Shown piece after piece: positions 46,570-57,749 of a stretch of DNA of 64,000 nucleotides. The notes under the pieces are model-generated. The model was given only the letters and a program-made list of their open reading frames with translations, was not told the origin of the DNA and did no database searches. The DNA is from Eucalyptus grandis (taxonomy: Eukaryota; Streptophyta; Magnoliopsida; Myrtales; Myrtaceae). A program made the translations under genes and the position numbers. Position 1 is the stretch's first letter; each line of letters begins with the position of its first letter. Location: the NCBI RefSeq assembly GCF_016545825.1, contig NC_052612.1, positions 52,807,738 to 52,871,737 on the forward strand, read 5' to 3'.

Positions 46570-46949
46570 GGGTGAGTCATATTATGCTTGAGATCTAAGC
46601 ACTCCAGCTTGAAATCCAAGTCAACAATTTTTTAAGTCGTTAGGTGAGTGAGTTGGGAGCTCTCCATCTCCGACAGGGCAGCCACTCCTACTCAGTGTGT
46701 ATATCACGCCTGGAATGCTCCTTACGTCAGACATTTTACATATGTACCGATCAGGTTGACCAATCGTCCTCCCTTGAAACCGACAGTATACCCGCATTTT
46801 CTCATTCATATATCAGAAGAAAATTGCCCATAGTTCTGCAAATGACCCCATGGCGAAAAACAGATGAAGAGTGTAGCATAGTCGGCCAGCACAATAAGGT
46901 GGAATTGAGGAGTCCGTCTAGTATCCAACTCAAAAAGAGCGGTTACCAA
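45672..46949. other. Upstream region of CesA7 copy B
   Basis: Presumed distal promoter of copy B with no counterpart at copy A. It includes a (GA)n microsatellite at 46524-46567. Short open frames at 46621-46955 are unsupported. Confidence 0.4.
46524..46567. repeat. (GA)n microsatellite, about 22 units
   Basis: Uninterrupted GA dinucleotides about 1.1 kb upstream of the CesA7 copy B start. Confidence 0.95.
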
Positions 46950-47680
46950 CAATAGGGATAATCGGTTTCATGGTAGGTAGGTTTCAAAATTGGAACTCAG
47001 AATCTGCCCTCTTATAACTGATTCTCAATTTTTGGATTATGAAGTCTATTTTGTCTTGAACAGGTTCTGAGACCTACTCTATTTTTTCGGTCTGGTTCTA
47101 AGGTCTACCTGAGCACTTGTTCTTTTCCCTTTTTTTGGTTCATTTTTTACAGCAAAATTATATGAGATTATAAGCAACAAAATGGTTCAAAGTAAAAATG
47201 AACAACTCAAATCCCAATCCACCAAAAACACAATTCATAAAATGAACACGTAGCCATGTACAACTACAAACAATAAAAAGTTTCAACACGTAAAATAAAA
47301 CATAAATTATAAAACTCTACTCTTCATTCATCTATCAAAATTTAGAGGGAAAGGGAAGACTAGCGAGGAGTGCTGAAGAAGGACAAATGATAAAGGAGTG
47401 CAAAGGTTAAAATTTAGGGGAAAAAGAAATTAGGATTTGGGCTTTTCGGCTTATAAAACCGATTCCGAAACTAGTTCCAAAATAGGGCAGTCCGATTTGG
47501 TTCCTAAGTAAATATTCACTCGGAAGCTGCTTTTGGACCGGTTTCAACCAATTCCAAAAATTTGGAACTTGTATTCGAATCGGTTTCAATGGAGTTGGTT
47601 CCCAGGCCTCTTTTTTGGGCGGTCCGATCCGGATCTTGGGTGGAACCAATTCGGTTACACGTCTTTAACCAATAATAACG
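46950..47680. repeat. Dispersed repeat with 'ggttcc/ggaacc' wording
   Basis: Recurrent phrases such as 'atcggtttca', 'accggtttcaaccaattcc', 'ggaactcag' and 'ggaaccaattcggtt' flank an A-rich middle. Similar text appears at 770-900. A partial inverted relation between the ends is possible, but I could not fix the boundaries. Confidence 0.4.
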
Positions 47681-49239
47681 TTATTCAAGTAGCTGTCTAT
47701 CTAATTTTTCATTTTAGATACATTAAAATTGATTTGTAAAGCCAATATTTTAAGTAATAATATGGCAAACTTGTGCTGATCGCCGCATGGTCGAACCCCG
47801 CGTATGGTTCGCCACATCATGTGATATATCGATCCGTCATCCGATATCAATACATCCATCATTGCTCCAACAACCAAGCTTGCATCGATCGATGGCTGTG
47901 GCTAGAAAACCAAACTAGTTTTGCCTTAAGGCAATTTATTCCTAGAAAAATTGGACTCTACGTTGACCCATACCCATTTTTCCAACCTCAGCCCACCTCA
48001 AAAGTTAGATGGGAGACTCCGGGCTACACAAGGCCCAGTTCAATCAATCCAGCCAAGCCCAACCCAATCCCAGATTTTCCCATCCCAATTCTTCTGTTGC
48101 TATAACTTTTTGCTAATAACAAGAATTCATAAGAAAATCATGATGATATTCCATAGTTTAGCATTTTGCAGCAAAATAAATAATAAAAAAAAAACCCTGT
48201 GAAAATTACTTCATATTTTTTTTTTCTAAAAGTGAAGCAAGTATCTAACTTTAAAATAGAGTCGGACCATAAGCTTTTCTTTTTTGGGCCAGAGCCATAC
48301 AAGGCTCAAGAAAGAAGAAACCTAGTTCCTCATGTCTTTTTGGTAGCATGGAGGACTTTCAATCATTTTGGTAATGACCATCTGGCCACACACCCAAGAG
48401 GTGCCAACATTAGAGAAGATCACTTTAACACCTTTACCTAAAATTTAGCTCAATAAGCTCATGTCACATAAAAATAATCACCATTACCTTTGCACTCAAT
48501 AAATTATTCTTCCACGGACAATACCTCTATCGTCTGTCGATGTTTTACAATTTTTTGAAGTAGAGTCATGATTCATTTAAGATATTAAGCATTTTAATGA
48601 TGCCATATTTCTTTTTAGTTTCTCATAATGATTAATATTTCTATATGCTCAAGTGAGATTTTTTTTTTTATTCATCTATAGTTGTTCTTCCGAAAAAATA
48701 AAGAGAAAATTCAATTAATATAATTAATATACTAATCATAGATGAAATATACCCATAAGTCATTGAAGGGATAAGTGACGACCAATCAACCAGCTTCGCA
48801 CCAATCGGCAAGTTTCGAGGAGCCAGATAGATACTTTGAATACATTATTTTGACCTTACAAATTCTCACAATTAATGAGAGAGAGAAATGCATGCGGAAA
48901 ACAAAATCTAAGTGAAAATGCCATTATACTTTAAATTTCCTCCGATCCGACATGCTAGTAACGCTTCATGTAACGGATACCTATTGATTTTCAATAATTG
49001 CTACTTATGAAAAAAAAAATACAGGGCTCTCACAAGCACACGTCCATATTGATTCCTTCTCAATTTAAATCCATGCTCACATTCTATAAGAAGAATATCC
49101 ATGGCAAGATGTCATTGTCAAAGGAACTTGGGGAAAACCCTAGATAATAATCACAATAGAGAGAGAGATGATTTCATCTGGAAAAAAAAAAATTAATTTA
49201 GGCAATAATCACCCAGAAAAAAAAAAAAGGAAATAATAA
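47681..49239. other. Intergenic DNA, no gene seen
   Basis: AT-rich with several homopolymer runs. The last part is the upstream region of eIF(iso)4G copy A. Confidence 0.4.
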
Positions 49240-49367
49240 TTGCAAAAAAAAAAAAAAAAAAAGAGGAAGAAAAGCGCAGGAGGGTTTCTATCTCCTTCCC
49301 TCTGTCGGCCGCACATAACAGTCTCTCCTTTGCTCTCTCCTCTCCGCAGAAGAGAGAAATACCCTAA

Positions 49368-49391
49368 TCTCTCTCTCTCTCTCTCTCTCTC
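49368..49391 (+). repeat. (CT)n run in the leader of eIF(iso)4G copy A
   Basis: Twelve CT units about 172 bp before the ATG, preceded by 'cagaagagagaaat'. Copy B has the same arrangement, so it was present before the duplication. Confidence 0.85.
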
Positions 49392-49563
49392 GAGATCTTT
49401 TCTCTCTACCTCTTCCATCTTCGATTCGGCGATTCCTCCGCCGCCGCCGCCGCCGGATCGGTTGGTATCGGCGCCTCGTCGGCCGATCTTTTTCGTTCCC
49501 CCTCCCCTCTTTCTTTTCTCTCTGTTGGGTTGGAGATCCTCTCCAGGGCGATAGATCTGAGTT

Positions 49564-52500
49564 ATGCAGCAAGGTGATCCGACGGTCCTGAGCTTGAGAC
49601 CTGGTGGCGGTCGAGGGAGCAGCCGACTTCTCGCGCCTCGCTTCGACTCCTCCTCCTCGTCGGCTTCCTCGGCTTCGTCGGCAGCGGGTGGCGCGGCTTC
49701 CGCCTTCGCCTTCGGCTCCCTCTCCTCCGATCTCCCCCTCCTGCGCCCCCATGGCGGGCTCTCCGCGAAGGTGCGCCTCGAATCTGCGGCCGCCGCCCCT
49801 CCCCGCGAGGGATTCCTCCCGCGTTTCGTGATGGCCGATTTGGTTGTTATGGATTGGGGATAGTTGATTTAGCTGGCTGCCGTGATTTTGCCTGATTTGG
49901 TTTGGATTCCGTGGGTGTTGTTATTGGTTCCGCGTGCATAAAGTTACGTGCTTGGGTATATCGTTGTTGTGGGATTTCGAGCCGCTTTGGTGGGTCCATC
50001 GAATTTCCGGTGCTTGAGTTAGATTATGAAAGATGATCCGCGTAATTTTGTAAAATATTGGATCTTTTTCATGAAAGTGAATTAATTTACGTGGGATTGT
50101 ATCTCCTATTGGCCACACATGATGTCCGAGCAGAACGAGTTGCGCTTTTGTAATGGAACGGCTGCGAGAATGCGGTGTAGTTTGCTTTATTGTTATTTAT
50201 TTGGGATACTTATTCTTGCCGAAAATGCGGGGGATTTCAGAACTTGGTTTTGGAATGATAATATAATTGCCTGAAAGGTTGTTCACGTGATTAATAGAGT
50301 AAGAGCTGAAATATTCGTCAGCTGCTTCAGACAAGAAACCATTTGAGCATCTGAAGCTTTTGCAATTTGTTAAAAGCGTGTTTTTTTTTGCTTTTCGTTG
50401 GTTGTTAATCACTTCTTTTGTGTTGTTGTATAACTTCCCCTGTGTCTCATATTTGGTTTTACTGGTGGGCGCCTATCATTTAAAGAGAAGAAAATTTTAT
50501 GGGATGGTGGATATTTTCAATGTCCTAATTCTTGGTTGGGCACTCAATATGTGTACCTACTGTAAATATGGACAAAGAGAAATTTGTAGGCTTTTAGGTG
50601 GGCATGTGATGAGCTGTTATTGCCCATAAAGGACCTGCAGACATGTCAATCGGTAGTGAGGAACTTCAATTTCATATGCTGTAAAAAAATTTCGAACTTG
50701 TATTGTGTTTTGTATGTGTGGATCATGATGGGAAGATGGAAAATTTCCTGGGACGTGGTGGTGGTAGCAAGAAAATCATTTGTCAGTTTAAATCAACTCT
50801 GCTTTTCCTGCCTCATTTTCCAAAAGTATATATTCCAGTAAATTTTAGTTCTTCCTTATATGTGCTTGTTGGAGCCTTTTTATGTACATTCAAATGATTA
50901 ATATGCTATATTAGCAATTTTTTTCCTAACTGCATCTTTTTGAACGATTAAAGGAACCCCTTCATCCATACTTTTGGTGTAAGATTACTGGAAGATGGAA
51001 ACAAGAACTTTAAATTAATCAGATGCTCATTATTGGTGTTCTTGAGTTCTATCTTTCTAAATTTCAGTTTTGATTTGTTTGTGCCCTCTGCATTTGGTTG
51101 TCAAGTTTGGCAGCAGCTTTCTATGGCTTTACTCATTTTTAGTAGAAAAACTTGGATGATGTTTTGGGAGGCTTACTATCTTTTAGTGGGTTGGGTATGT
51201 TAACTGATATGAATGCTTGACTGCAATGTGCAGTTATTTGTAAACCTTATGTAAAAGTATAACAAGTCTTTCTTGGATTCTTTTAGTCCATGGAAGGTTT
51301 CCTGGCACATATAAATTTTCTACCTCTCTAATATTGAAAATTTTGTACATACGGCTCCCTAAGCACATGATTTTCTTTGCTTTCAGAGTGGAGACACAAG
51401 GTTTGAGAGTCGGGAGCGCATTCGTTATTCTCGAGACCAGCTTTTGCAGCTTAGGGAGGTAATAGTTTATCTATTGTTGAATAACCGTACTCATGCAAAG
51501 CTCATGTGGTAATTTTAATTGTGAAAAAATATATATATTTTTTTTCTCAAGCATTTTACAGGCTTTTCACTTTCACGATTGTTCTCTAACGCTTTTGTAC
51601 ACATTGAAAGTAATGGGAAGTGTTCTGCTCATGCATCGGATGTTCAAGTTATTTAATATCTTCTCTTCCCTTTTTGTTGGATCACCTGGGTTATTTACTG
51701 GAGTGGCTGTGTTCTGTAGGCTGTCGAGCCCCATGATGAGATCTTGAAAATAGAAAAGGAAATTGAGGCTGAAATTTTGGGTGATGATCAAAGCTGGGGC
51801 CGCGCAGAGACTATTGTGAGTTGCATTAGTTCATTCTAAACTTGGGTTGTACTTTTTTGTCGTTCTCTTTCTGGCTGCATTGGGGGAAGGATTACTTTGG
51901 CAGATGGAAAGTAGATCCATTTACTTTTCTCAATCTTTTTTCAAGAAGGTGCTTTTATGGTGTTATGCTATGAACTTGTCCCTTGTGAAGGTACTTGATT
52001 TCAGTGGTTTAATCATGGTAACAATCTGACAAAAACTGTTTATACCCTTTCGTATTGTACTTGCCAGGCACCAACCCAACCTCAGACTCAAACTCGTTTT
52101 TCTGAGCCAGACAATCGTGATTGGCGTGGTCGTTCTGCCCAGCTTCCTACCTCTGGGGAGGAGAGGTCCTGGGATAATATCCGAGAAAACAGAGAAAACA
52201 GAGATTCAAGTGGCCGGTCTGACTTTAGACAGCAGGAAGGAAACCAAGTTAATCGCAAAGATCAACTCAACTCCCAGTTTTCAAGGGCACAGAACTCGTC
52301 ACTCCAGGGGGTAATTGTTTTTTGCACCCCAAAGGAACTTAATTCTAAGTTTCATCAATGTTTGCCCTATGTTTTATGTGTTTATAACATTAAGCTTCTT
52401 TTTGTTTGAAGGCAGTTCCTGTAGTTGTGGTAATAAAGAAGAATGCAGTTCGTTTTGATTCTACGCGTGTGTATAGTTAAATACTCCTTTCTGCTTTCTG

Positions 52501-55418
52501 TTGATGTATCATTTTGAGATGATTTTTCATGCCATATTTTCGTTAGTGGTACACTGATAGGTGAAACCTTCTTAACTTGGTTTCCTTCCTGCGACCAAGT
52601 TCTTCCAATGTGACTAATCTCTTTTTTGGCACCCATATGCTCTTCAAAATAGGGAGGACCTGCTCCTGCTCTCATCAAGGCTGAGGTGCCATGGTCCACC
52701 AGAAGGGGTAATCTCTCAGATAAAGACCGTGTTTTGAAGACTGTCAAAGGGTAATGCAAAGATATACTAATTCAGTCAGTATTTGCCTTGGATTTAAATG
52801 TTCTAAGTTCTTCTTTTTGATGCTTCAATTAATTCCATCATGTGCAATCAGGAGAATGTTTTCTCCATAACTTTCGGGATTTCTTGTGGGAAACTAAATC
52901 TAATTCTGTATCATTTTCCTTATTGCCCATTGATGATGAAGATGAGACTGAAAACATCAGGCTTTAATCTGCATTTGGCAGTGCGATATAAGAAAGATCA
53001 TGCAATAGTCATGGGAGGTTGTCAGTTCTCATAGTTGTATCCTTGACATATTTAACTAAGTATATATCGTGTACAATCAACATAGAGATGGCATGCTTAT
53101 GTCACGTACAAGAATTATGTAAGTTTTTTAGAAGTGATGGGAAAATGCTATTCCTTTTGCCTTCCTAGCTCACCTTATTGTGCTTCATTTGTTTGCCTTC
53201 AACCTATTCTGGATGAATTCATATGTTAAGTAACTCCTGGACTTTCTCATTAGCAAGTGGTTTCGCCTAGCTTGACTCTATTTTTCCGTCTTAAGTGCCT
53301 TTCATGGCTCATGGCTCATGGCTGGAGTGGTGTTGCCAGACTTGTCAACATTCCAGAGTTGGTTGATACATCAAGTTTCACTTTCTGATTTTGTATGCAG
53401 GATACTGAACAAACTGACTCCAGAGAAGTTTGATCTACTCAAGGGCCAACTAATTGACTCTGGCATCACAACAGCGGATATTCTGAAGGTTTCAGCTTTA
53501 CAGATTCTTATGTGCTATTATTAATGGGTTGACCATCTTGTTCTGTTGTTACATGATTCTTTGGGATGGTATGCAGGGGTTATTCAGCTGATTTTTGAAA
53601 AAGCTGTACTGGAACCCACATTCTGCCACATGTATGCTCTTCTGTGTTCTGATCTGAACGAAAAGCTGCCTCCATTTCCCTCTGAAGAACCCGATGGGAA
53701 GGAAATCACTTTCAAGCGGGTGCTCTTGAATATCTGCCAGGAGGCTTTTGAAGGAGCTGATAAACTAAGAGAAGAGTTAAGGCAAATGACATCCCCTGAA
53801 CAGGAGCTCGAACGGAGAGACAAGGAAAGAATGGTCAAACTTCGAACTCTCGGTAACATTCGTTTGATTGGAGAGCTTTTGAAGCAGAGGATGGTACCTG
53901 AGAAGATTGTTCACCACATTGTGCAGGTTCTGACATGCACATTTCCTTTATTATGTTAGGGTCTTTTGAAATTACAGTTACGATTGTCTCTCATAGTCTT
54001 ACTCCCGAAGCAGGAGCTTTTGGGACCTGATAATAAAGTTTGTCCTGCCGAGGAGAATGTTGAGGCTATTTGTCAGTTTTTCGTCACTATTGGAAAGCAG
54101 CTTGATGAGAGCCCTAAATCACGGCGGATAAATGATTTGTACTTCAGCCGGTTGAAGGAGCTGGCATCCAATACTCAACTAGCTCCAAGGTTGAGGTTCA
54201 TGGTTCAAGATGTAATTGACCTGCGTTCTCATACTTGGGTTCCCAGACGAGAAGAGGTAAGATATTAGGTGTTTACAATTTTTTTTAAGTAATTTGAAAC
54301 CTTATCTGCGTGCAGATGGAGGTTGCTGTTTTTCGGTTTCTGACATCTTCCTCTCGATATGTGGACCTTTGAAGGTAAAAGCCAAGACTATAACTGAAAT
54401 CCATTCCGAGGCAGAAAAAAATCTTGGTTTACGTCCAGGTGCTACTGCGGGCATGAGGAATAGCCGTGGCATTGCTCCTGGTTCTCCTGCGAGTACGACT
54501 CCTGGAGGTTACCCAGTTACACGACCTGGTGCTGGGGGCATGATGCCTGGAATGCCGGGAACTAGGAAGATGCCTGGAATGCCGGGAATGGACAACGACA
54601 ATTGGGAATTTCCTAGGAATCGGTCAATGCCGAGGGGTGATGGAGCTGGAATGCAACCTCCTGGGCGGCTCCAACCGCCATCGGCTGGAAAGTCACCCTC
54701 ACTGAATGCAAGGCTGTTGCCTCAAGGCAGTGGTGGACTTATCAGTGGGAGGACCAGCGCGTTGCTACAAGGCAGTGGTGGGCTTCGTCCTTCCAGCACA
54801 GAGGCTCCATCTTCAGTTCCTTCTCCAGCACCAGTGAAAACTGTTCCTGTTGCACCAGTTTCACCCGTTCCTGAAAAGCCATTGGCACCTGCAGTGAAGT
54901 TGAATAATAAGGATGAGCTTACCAGAAAAACGAAGTCACTGCTTGAGGAGTATTTTAGTGTGCTGCTTTTGGATGAAGCATTGCAGTGTGTGGTGGAGCT
55001 GAATGCTCCAGCTTACTACCCTGAATTTGTGAAGGAAGCCATTTCTCTTGCGCTGGAGAAAAGCCCGCCGTGCTTTGAACCTGTTGGCAAGCTCCTGGGG
55101 TTCCTGTTGACCAAGAAAGTTATTTCATCCAGCGATGTAGGGACTGGATGTTTGCTGTTCGCCTCTATGTTGGATGATTTGGCCATTGATTTACCAAAAG
55201 CGCCGGTCCACTTTGGTGAAATTGTTGGAAAACTAGTTTTGGCTGGTGGATTGGATTTTAAGGTGATTAAGGAGATCCTGAAGAAGGTGGAAGATGACAG
55301 GTTCCAAAACGCCATACTTGATGCTGTAATGAAGATTGTGACCTCTGATGCTTCTGGTCAAGCGGTACTGAGTTCGCAGGCGTCAGATATCGAGGAGTGC
55401 AAGGGTCTGCTCCAGTGA
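49564..55418 (+). CDS. eIFiso4G: Eukaryotic initiation factor eIF(iso)4G, copy A (one apparent frameshift)
   Basis: Scaffold of the plant eIF(iso)4F complex: binds eIF(iso)4E, eIF4A and eIF3 and recruits mRNA to the 40S ribosome. Nine coding exons: 49564-49770, 51387-51458, 51720-51815, 52068-52310, 52653-52750, 53401-53488, 53577-53926, 54014-54256, 54375-55418. The start [16 protein letters not shown] is typical. The eIF(iso)4E-binding motif YSRDQLL is at residues 83-89. The MIF4G domain runs from about residue 238 to 465, a Gly/Met/Pro-rich linker follows ([16 protein letters not shown]), and the MA3 domain ([16 protein letters not shown]) is near the C-terminus. Exon 7 is 350 nt against 351 in copy B. 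One G is missing at 53576-53579 beside the splice acceptor, which would shift the frame. With it the protein is 813 aa. An assembly error in the G-run is plausible. Confidence 0.9.
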
Positions 55419-56239
55419 GCGCATTCTATAATATCGCATGAGTAGTCCGGACCCTCTCACCCGGGTCAAATTTGGGTCTCCATATGCAGATTTGCAGGAT
55501 GCTTTTTGGCAATTCTTTTTTGAGGCTAGCAACTTTGTACGAAGGCCATAAGGCAGAGCTGCAGAGGGCAAAAAGTTAATTTTTGAGTTGTATATTGAGG
55601 TCATAAAATCCATGTTTTATTTAGGAGGAAGTCGAAAAGATAATCTTACTTTCGATTGTGGTTGATCCCTTCCCTTGGATTCTCAAGACGACTAGCCCGT
55701 TTGCGGGATTAAAGTTTTGTATTCGATTAGTTTCCGACCATTTATCATCTTCTTGTTTTTCAGGAATTTTCAGGTCATTGTTATTTAGGATTTGTCATAA
55801 ACGTGACGCCTCGAGAGTTACTGCTTAAGTTTGTTGTTATGCCCTCTTGTTTATTTTGTGTATCTTGCTCTTTTGAGTGGGACCTTTCAAGTGTGTTATC
55901 ATGCTTAATTTGTTCATTTAGCTGGGGCCGGCTCGACCATTTTCTGAGCTGTGAACTGTGAACTGTGATCTACTACTGTTGAACGAGGTGGCTCTGCTCG
56001 TTGTCTCTTCCTGAAGATGTCTGTAGAATGGTCAGTGCACCCATCCATGAACATGTACTCTGAAAAGTAATCGAGGTGTGTGTTTTTTTTGGAAAATTCA
56101 TGGTGGATTATTTAGCGGAAAATGAATGATTTTATTTTTTCGAAAAATGATTTTGTATCTTTTGAAATAATTAGTAAGTGAAAATGTTTTATTACTGATT
56201 ATATGCGACCGTAATGATGAAAATATTGTTTGTCTATTT
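55419..56239. other. 3' flank of eIF(iso)4G copy A
   Basis: 3' UTR and downstream DNA. No further gene is supported. Confidence 0.45.
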
Positions 56240-56490
56240 ATTTTTAAGTGATATAAACATTAATCTTTAATAAATTTTTTTTTTTTTTATGTGATCGTTG
56301 AATCTTTAATAAATGTTCAGTCTAGTTTCTAAATTATATTACAATATTCGATGTTATCCTTTCATTAATTTAAGTTCGGGAATATATTGAATATTTTTAT
56401 ATAATTTATAAACTATATTAATTAATTTAAAAATTTATGGACGATGTCACATATTGGTTAAAGTTTATGGATGATTTGTGACACTTTTCC
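56240..56490 (-). repeat. Dispersed repeat, related to 28650-28905
   Basis: Reverse-complement relative of the 28.7 kb repeat. A T-run at 56274-56287 interrupts it. Confidence 0.55.
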
Positions 56491-56944
56491 TTACATTTTC
56501 AAAATTTTATGGCTTTCAGATGTCAACTCCTCTTTACATGATGACTTTCCTCAAGCTTCTTTTAGTTTCGTTTAACATTGAAGATTCGCAATTCTTCAAA
56601 AGATATAGCTATTAACATCTATAGAAAATTACATATTACCCTGATGTATGTTGTAACTTTCCATATTTTCTTTGTTATTATAAGTTACAATTTCACACGT
56701 TACTAAAACAATATATATAAATATATCGTCTTTTTTAAACTGGTAAATACTATAATTCGGAACATGCAATTTGATGGGATACATGTTACTCTTTTCAAAG
56801 GAAAATTAGGTTTTGGGGGACAAGCGCTCCCATAGAGGCAACGGTAGTTAATTGTTATCATATTTGGAAAGATCATCTTTAAAAAAAGTATTCAAATCGA
56901 GAAACCAATTGTTTTTCATTGATTAAAGTACATCACTCATGTCA

Positions 56945-57330
56945 AGAAAAAGGGTTTATATCACAAAAAATTATAAATTAATATACTTATAACAAATTTA
57001 CCTTAAATAAATTTTTATCATTAAAAACTTTAAATCGATACATATGTGATAAATTTATTCCAAATTAATTTTTTGATCACAAAAGACCTTTAATTAGTAC
57101 ATTGATAAAAAAATTACCTTCAATTAATTTTATCTAAATTGGATTAATATCAAGAAAAATCATAAACCGATACACATGTCTATTGTCACGTCATCCAACT
57201 TAACTAATTGACGATAAAATTTAACGAAAATTAACGGAGAATAAATTTATCATGAGTACATCGGTTTGGGAAAGTTTGAGATAATTTTGTCACAACCGTA
57301 ATAGATAGGGATTTTTCGCGGAATTAAGAA
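56945..57330. repeat. MITE-like element of the 'TTAATATCAC.AAAAA' family
   Basis: The start 'tttatatcacaaaaaatta' and internal 'attaatatcaagaaaaatcataaac', 'gtgataaatttattccaaa' and 'gacgataaaatttaacgaaaa' match the cluster at 17660-18490. It sits between the two eIF(iso)4G genes, close to the copy B promoter. Confidence 0.6.
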
Positions 57331-57561
57331 AAAAAGAACACAGAGAATAGTGAGATTTACTTTTCCGGCGCAATTATTAGCCCATTAGGACTAACCTCAG
57401 ATATTGTTTATTCATAAAGCAAGAAAGAAAGAAAGAAAGACACACAAAATTATCACTCTCGGCTCTCAAACTCCCACTCGGGCTCGGACAAAAAGGGTCT
57501 ATAAATCTCGTCCGCTGTCCGCTCCCGACAGCCCCTTCGCTCTCCTCCGTAGAGAGAGAAA

Positions 57562-57563
<2 letters not shown>

Positions 57564-57601
<38 letters not shown>
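57564..57601 (+). repeat. (CT)n run in the leader of eIF(iso)4G copy B
   Basis: Nineteen CT units about 148 bp before the ATG, preceded by 'gtagagagagaaacca'. Longer than in copy A. Confidence 0.9.
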
Positions 57602-57604
<3 letters not shown>

Positions 57605-57749
57605 CGAAAAATTCGATCTTGAATCTCGTTCCTCGCTCTTCTCCAATCCCAGATTCAGCGTGTGGGGCGCCGCAGATTCTTGTTCCGGCCAGTCGCAGCA
57701 GAGGTCGCGCGCGTGCGTTTGTTTCCGATCGATCAGAGAGACGGGTGTG

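Noticed and set aside
49288..49752. 154-aa Arg/Glu-rich open frame on the minus strand
   Set aside because: Antisense of the CT-rich leader and Ser-rich first exon of eIF(iso)4G copy A.
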